NCBI GenBank assembly: GCA_903857815.1
Contig: CAIOGK010000121.1
Span: forward strand, 1 to 7,660
Origin: Candidatus Falkowiibacteriota bacterium
GTDB lineage: Bacteria > Patescibacteriota > Patescibacteriia > Patescibacteriales > UBA12465
Length of the DNA stretch: 7,660 bases
Reading direction: 5' to 3'
In this document: positions 4,983-7,660 of the stretch, piece after piece
How positions within the stretch are numbered: position 1 is the first letter of the stretch
How the letters are laid out: each line of letters opens with the position of its first letter
Translations under genes and position numbers: made by a program
The notes under the pieces: generated by a model
What the model saw: only the letters and a program-made list of their open reading frames with translations
Told to the model about the DNA's origin: nothing
The model's database searches: none

Positions 4983-6044
4983 ATGAAACCAACTTATGTC
5001 TATCCAGGCACATTTTCCCCGCCAACTTTTGGCCATTTAAGTATCGTGTGCCAAGCAGCGGTAATTTTCCCAGAATTAATAATATTGTGCTCAAGTAATT
5101 CAGAGAAAAAAGATGTCTGGTTTTCTCCTGACGAGTGCAAAGTATTATGGGCAACCTATGCTCTGCCTAAGAATGTAATAATAATGACACAGACAGAATT
5201 TAAATCTCTATCAGTAAAAAACAGCGATATAACAATAATTCGCGGACTTCGAAACTCGGATGACTTAGAACAAGAAAAAAGAGTTATGTTATTAAATCGG
5301 AATCAGTTTGGTATTAAAAAGTATTTCTATATTTTTGGACCAGATAAAAATATGGACATTTCTTCTTCAAGGGTGCGGCAAGAATCAACCAACTTAAATT
5401 TAAAAAATTTGAGTAAACAGGTTTCGCCATTAATAATTTCTGCATTATTGGAAAAAGTTTTACAAGCCAAAAATGTATTTTTAGTCGTTGGGCGACCAGG
5501 CTCTGGCAAGTCAACTTTTATGAAAATGCTATGCTTAATTAATCCTAATAACCACTGGGTAAATATCGATGATTTTAATCAGCAATTAAAACCATTGCTA
5601 GTTAAAAAATTTGGCGAAGAGGATTTAATAAGGGTTGCTCTAAAAGATGAAAAAAGAATGAAAAAAGTAATTGCCAAACCCTGGTTCGAATTGCTAATAA
5701 ATTCTTTAAATGGTGTTCCTGTTGGGTCGAATATCTTTATTGAGATTGCTTACGGGCTTCAAGCTGATAAATTAATGTTTCGCTTTGTTGGCGGAAAAAT
5801 AATATATATCGGCTGTAGTGATGAAAATCAGAATTTAGAAAGAGTAATTAGTCGTGGTACCCCTCAACTAGTTGAGTTCATTAAAAAAATTCCTGGTCGC
5901 GAGGAAACTATAAAAATAACCCAAAGGTATCGATTAACTACTAGTTATATTAATACTGACTGCTCTTTGGAAGCCTTAAATGAAAAAACAAAGAAAATTA
6001 ACAATTTAATTTTAGGAGGAACAAAAAATGCTTACAATCTTTGA
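4983..6044 (+). CDS. CoaD-like nucleotidyltransferase fused to P-loop kinase (possible CoA synthase)
   Basis: A 353-residue two-domain protein. Residues 1-160 match phosphopantetheine adenylyltransferase (CoaD) in length and motifs: YPGTFSPPTFGHLSI (7-21) with the T-x-G-H nucleotidyl-transfer motif, IIRGLRNSDDLEQE (85-98) like the CoaD V-R-G-L-R-x-x-x-D-x-E segment, and ISSSRVR (126-132). From 164 a P-loop kinase follows: VVGRPGSGKST (168-178), an acidic pair D196-D197, FIEIAYG (252-258), and ERVISRG (286-292) in the place of the lid arginines. Order and spacing recall a divergent dephospho-CoA kinase (CoaE). If so, the protein would carry both last steps of CoA synthesis, as eukaryotic CoA synthase does. 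The NMN-adenylyltransferase/ribosylnicotinamide-kinase pair of NadR is the main alternative, but the R-G-L-R segment favours CoaD. The first domain is fairly secure; the kinase substrate is an inference. The gene overlaps the next by 17 bp. Confidence 0.75.
   Translation: MKPTYVYPGTFSPPTFGHLSIVCQAAVIFPELIILCSSNSEKKDVWFSPDECKVLWATYALPKNVIIMTQTEFKSLSVKNSDITIIRGLRNSDDLEQEKRVMLLNRNQFGIKKYFYIFGPDKNMDISSSRVRQESTNLNLKNLSKQVSPLIISALLEKVLQAKNVFLVVGRPGSGKSTFMKMLCLINPNNHWVNIDDFNQQLKPLLVKKFGEEDLIRVALKDEKRMKKVIAKPWFELLINSLNGVPVGSNIFIEIAYGLQADKLMFRFVGGKIIYIGCSDENQNLERVISRGTPQLVEFIKKIPGREETIKITQRYRLTTSYINTDCSLEALNEKTKKINNLILGGTKNAYNL
6014..6020 (+). promoter_or_regulatory. Shine-Dalgarno of the DUF3307 gene inside the fusion gene
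   Basis: AGGAGGA lies 7 bp before ATG 6028 and within the last codons of the preceding gene, which stops at 6044. The arrangement predicts translational coupling of the two proteins. Confidence 0.75.
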
Positions 6045-6417
6045 AAAAATACTGCTTGGACATTTAGTAGGAGATTATCTGCTCCAATCAAAAAAAATGG
6101 CCATTGAAAAATCAACTAAAGGATTAAACGGATTAATGTGGTGCTTTTTTCATTGCGTTCTGTATACGCTGGTGATTTGCCTATTCACATCAACTACTGA
6201 GCCTATAAAAATATTTCTAATTTTTATGAGTCATTTCCCAGTTGATCGTTGGTCTCTAGCAAACAAATGGTTAAAAATAATAAGAGGACGTAATTTTATG
6301 ACTGCCTATAAATCAAAGGCTGAATTCCATGAAATAGACTTATCTTTTTCAACAATAGTTTATGTGGTGGTAGATAATACTATACATTTGTTACTAATGG
6401 CTATTATATTCAACTAA
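6028..6417 (+). CDS. DUF3307 family small membrane protein
   Basis: A 129-residue, mostly hydrophobic protein of unknown biochemical role. It carries the family pattern: H-L-V-G-D-Y-L-L-Q followed by K-K-M-A (residues 12-24), FFHCVLYT (40-47), SHFPVDRWSLANKWL (68-82) and VDNTIHLLLM (115-124). The recurring H12, D16, H42, H69, D73, D116 and H120 lie in or near membrane segments and could bind a metal, as in some membrane hydrolases, but that is inference. Predicted helices lie at about 5-20, 36-53, 60-72 and 107-128. DUF3307 proteins occur in bacteria and in phage genomes. Its start lies inside the upstream fusion gene and has its own Shine-Dalgarno, so the two products are very likely made together. 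A terminator follows 7 bp after the stop codon. Confidence 0.8.
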   Translation: MLTIFEKILLGHLVGDYLLQSKKMAIEKSTKGLNGLMWCFFHCVLYTLVICLFTSTTEPIKIFLIFMSHFPVDRWSLANKWLKIIRGRNFMTAYKSKAEFHEIDLSFSTIVYVVVDNTIHLLLMAIIFN

Positions 6418-6421
6418 CTTT

Positions 6422-6446
6422 AAAGGGCTCTAAAGGAGCCCTTTTT
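6422..6446 (+). terminator. Rho-independent terminator of the two-gene operon
   Basis: AAAGGGCTC (6422-6430) pairs perfectly with GAGCCCTTT (6436-6444) around a five-base loop, and the T-run continues to 6446. It closes the 4983-6417 operon. Confidence 0.9.
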
Positions 6447-6472
6447 ATTTTTATACTTAATTAGTTCGCTAT

Positions 6473-6496
6473 CCCACGTACCAATGGGTAAGTGGG
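6473..6496. repeat. Hairpin in the convergent spacer
   Basis: CCCAC (6473-6477) pairs with GTGGG (6492-6496). After a G/A mismatch, TACC (6479-6482) pairs with GGTA (6487-6490) around AATG. No T-run follows, and its role is unknown. Confidence 0.45.
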
Positions 6497-6512
6497 TCTT
6501 TAAAACTATACC

Positions 6513-6537
6513 AAAAAGCCCCGTAAATACAGGGCTT
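6513..6537 (-). terminator. Minus-strand terminator beyond repeat copy 2
   Basis: On the minus strand AAGCCC (6537-6532) pairs with GGGCTT (6521-6516), with inner GTA/TAC pairs possible, followed by a five-T run (6517-6513). It lies about 30 bp past the CCGCCA end of repeat copy 2, so any transcript crossing that repeat from the GNAT side would stop here. Confidence 0.6.
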
Positions 6538-6703
6538 CGTGGGTTGCACGATACTAAATTGTCTTGGCGGAGAGAGAGGGATAGCGGGGCAACTATATTG
6601 CCCCTTTTGCCTGCGCCGCTCGGAAACGCTAATTAAAATTAGCGTTTCGCTCACTATCCTCGGCAAACGAACCAAAGACTTCTCATTACCTTTCTCACAC
6701 AAC

Positions 6704-6741
6704 AATAAAAAAGACTCCACTCACGTGAAGTCTTTTTTATT
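6704..6741 (-). terminator. Module B terminator, copy 2
   Basis: This is identical in sequence to 3922-3959: a 13-bp stem AATAAAAAAGACT/AGTCTTTTTTATT with a short inner stem. In this copy it lies in the middle of the repeat because the modules are swapped. Confidence 0.65.
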
Positions 6742-6811
6742 GGCGGAGAGAGAGGGATTTACCCCTTCGGGGCATAAACTTCGAATCACCTCGGCTTCTT
6801 TTCAAGAAGCT

Positions 6812-6845
6812 AAATTAAAAACCGACTTTCGTCGGTTCTTAATTT
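6812..6845 (-). terminator. Module A hairpin, likely terminator of the GNAT gene
   Basis: On the minus strand AACCGAC pairs with GTCGGTT around a GAAA (GNRA) tetraloop. A second 7-bp stem, AAATTAA/TTAATTT, lies outside an A/C mismatch, and TTTTAATTT follows the inner stem. It lies about 45 bp past the GNAT stop codon. The same hairpin is at 3744-3777. Confidence 0.55.
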
Positions 6846-6888
6846 ATCTCCTGCGGAGAGGGTGGGATGAACTTGGAATGATTTTTAA

Positions 6889-7377
6889 TTAAACAATGAT
6901 TTTCTTAACCATATCTATTGACCTATCTTCATAACCTGACTTACTGTAAAAATTATGGGTATTTTTATTTGGTTCAAATACTTCAACTCTAATAATGTCA
7001 GCTCCTTTTTCTTTAAAATGCTCTTCAATTTTATTCATTAGCAAAGAGCCAATGCTCTGATTACGATATTTTTCATTAACAATTAATTCTAATATTCTAG
7101 CTGGTTTTGAAGGAATACATTCTAACTTATCAAGATCCGTCTGTTCTTCAAAAACTCCGGCTATCATACCAACTGGCATATTATCAATTTCAGCAATATA
7201 AATAACTCCATCTTGATTTTTTATCTTTTCTAGAAGATTATCAATATAGACTTCTCCATATTTTGGTAACCTAGTTAGTCTTTTAAGTGGGTCTATTTCA
7301 ATTAAATAATCCTGAAGCTCTTCAATTAGACCAACTATATTTATTTTATTACCATTGTATTTAATAATGTTTATCAT
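6889..7377 (-). CDS. GNAT family N-acetyltransferase
   Basis: A 162-residue protein with one GNAT fold. GVIYIAEIDNMPVGMIAGVF (57-76) is the beta2-beta4 region. LELIVNEKYRNQSIGSLLM (96-114) is the acetyl-CoA pyrophosphate loop and helix, where the usual R-x-x-G-x-G appears as R105-N-Q-S108-I-G110, with the first glycine replaced by serine. VEVFEPNKNTHNFYSKSGYE (131-150) is the beta5/alpha4 segment, including the usual catalytic tyrosine position (Y144). It should transfer an acetyl group from acetyl-CoA to an amine; the N-terminal 45 residues that would recognise the substrate are not diagnostic. It stands alone, converging on the DUF3307 operon, with repeat copy 2 as its 3' region. No Shine-Dalgarno is present. 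A TATAAT lies 8 bp before the ATG, so the mRNA may be almost leaderless. Confidence 0.85.
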   Translation of the reverse strand: MINIIKYNGNKINIVGLIEELQDYLIEIDPLKRLTRLPKYGEVYIDNLLEKIKNQDGVIYIAEIDNMPVGMIAGVFEEQTDLDKLECIPSKPARILELIVNEKYRNQSIGSLLMNKIEEHFKEKGADIIRVEVFEPNKNTHNFYSKSGYEDRSIDMVKKIIV

Positions 7378-7385
7378 ATTTATTT

Positions 7386-7391
7386 ATTATA
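7386..7391 (-). promoter_or_regulatory. -10 element of the GNAT gene
   Basis: TATAAT on the minus strand lies 8 bp before the start codon at 7377, which puts transcription start within a few bases of the ATG. The -35 region (TTATTT at 7414-7409) is weak. Confidence 0.4.
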
Positions 7392-7556
7392 ACATCTTTG
7401 TTGTAAGGAAATAAGCTTTCGAAGAGCGTGGGTGTGGAATATTTTACTTTGGAACTCTAATTATTTATATAAACATTAGCTAAAATACACTACTATTTTA
7501 CAATATTTTTGTTTACTCTATCCAACAAAAAATAAGCTAGTAATGAACTGTACCCC

Positions 7557-7586
7557 AAAAAGTGGACACGCAAGTGTCTGCTTTTT
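7557..7586 (+). terminator. Hairpin at the IS terminus
   Basis: AAAAAGTGGACAC (7557-7569) pairs with GTGTCTGCTTTTT (7574-7586) around a GCAA tetraloop. The RNA stem is 13 bp, two of them G-U, and is followed by T residues to 7588. It can stop transcription entering the element from the left. The left arm is itself part of the terminal repeat. Confidence 0.65.
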
Positions 7587-7633
7587 TTGTGGGCAAAATA
7601 AGATATAATAAATAACAAACTAAGATAAATAAT

Positions 7634-7660
7634 ATGAGTAACAGGAGATGGACCGATGTC
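7634..7660 (+). CDS. 5' end of first IS reading frame (partial)
   Basis: Nine codons, MSNRRWTDV, run off the window edge. ATG 7634 is 25 bp after a TATAAT (7604-7609) inside the putative insertion sequence, so it is probably the start of the transposase or its OrfA helix-turn-helix subunit. The residues themselves are not diagnostic. Confidence 0.4.

Larger units (their letters stand above)
6566..6860. repeat. Mosaic structured repeat copy 2 (modules B-A)
   Basis: The same modules as 3655-3968 appear in swapped order: B (6567-6750), then A (6741-6860). The junction, GGCGGAGAGAGAGGGAT at 6742-6758, also opens module B at 6566-6582. Module A is 120 bp here against 138 bp in copy 1; the 18-bp difference equals the 20-bp palindromic insert minus a paired T/A insertion that lengthens the GCTTCTT/AAGAAGC stem (6794-6810). 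The right end reads on the minus strand as ATCCCACCCTCTCCGC (6868-6853), again a tRNA-Ser-like 3' end but lacking CCA. The open frame that runs from 6539 through the repeat is not a gene, because it follows no coding bias and mirrors the noncoding copy. The element fills the gap between two converging genes. Confidence 0.9.
7549..7660 (+). mobile_element. Left end of an insertion sequence (IS3-family-like), cut by window edge
   Basis: TGTACCCCAAAAAGTGGACA (7549-7568) has the TG-start and the A-G-T-G-G-A-C-A ending typical of IS150-like IS3-family terminal repeats. It is followed by a leader with TATAAT (7604-7609) and a start codon at 7634. The right end and transposase body are outside the window, so family assignment rests on the terminal repeat alone. 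Confidence 0.65.

Noticed and set aside
4939..5514. Minus-strand open frames within the fusion gene
   Set aside because: They are antisense shadows of a gene with clear motifs and a strong ribosome site; the same applies to 913-1182 inside the flavoprotein gene.
6539..6892. Plus-strand open frame of 117 codons (and the opposite-strand one at 6469-6720)
   Set aside because: Both cover repeat copy 2. The plus frame shares peptide stretches with the 3654 frame only because the DNA modules are shared.
7392..7548. Additional gene or RNA between the GNAT gene and the IS
   Set aside because: I see no open frame with protein-like character, no stable hairpin and no repeat; it appears to be plain A/T-rich spacer.

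Overview
The window is A+T-rich DNA (roughly one-third G+C by eye) and reads with the standard bacterial code: no gene has an internal in-frame TGA, and TGA ends the gene at 2036-3580. Several things suggest a Candidatus Patescibacteria (CPR) bacterium of Parcubacteria/Falkowbacteria type. These are the envelope-sugar genes, the TrmB-type regulator, the DUF3307 protein, several genes without a Shine-Dalgarno, and long structured intergenic repeats. This placement is an inference from style, not a database match.

Layout. Positions 1-423 hold A/T palindromes, a bidirectional hairpin terminator and, on the minus strand, a relatively G+C-rich 51-codon remnant of a protein C-terminus. That remnant resembles the C-type-lectin/FGE-like tails used as targets by diversity-generating retroelements. 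Positions 424-3580 hold two plus-strand genes that probably work together in cell-surface polysaccharide synthesis: a UDP-galactopyranose-mutase/HemY-like flavoprotein and a multi-pass GT-C (GT39/ArnT-like) glycosyltransferase. A terminator follows. Positions 3655-3968 are a mosaic repeat with module order A-B. A minus-strand TrmB-like regulator follows (4056-4817), with an 18-bp inverted repeat just upstream of its start. Divergent from it is a two-gene operon (4983-6417) with strong Shine-Dalgarno sites: a fused CoaD-like nucleotidyltransferase plus P-loop kinase, which may be a bacterial CoA-synthase-like protein, overlapping a small DUF3307 membrane protein. A terminator ends that operon. 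A second mosaic repeat (6566-6860) has the same two modules in the opposite order, B-A. A minus-strand GNAT acetyltransferase follows (6889-7377). At 7549 the window enters the left end of what looks like an IS3-family insertion sequence and stops a few codons into its first reading frame.

The most unusual content is the repeat pair. Modules A and B are separated and bounded by a sequence that, on the minus strand, reads as the 3' end of a serine tRNA gene (ending CTCTCTCCGCCA). One boundary is a 39-nt relic tRNA that keeps only the acceptor stem and T-loop, followed at once by a terminator. The two B copies differ at 3 of 184 positions. The A copies differ by a few substitutions, a 20-bp palindromic insertion and a paired, structure-preserving indel. 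Both repeats sit between converging genes, oriented so that the minus-strand gene reads into them. They may serve as terminators, be the trace of a tRNA-associated mobile unit, or encode a structured RNA. The bifunctional CoA-synthase-like protein and the orphan DGR-like tail are the other points of interest.
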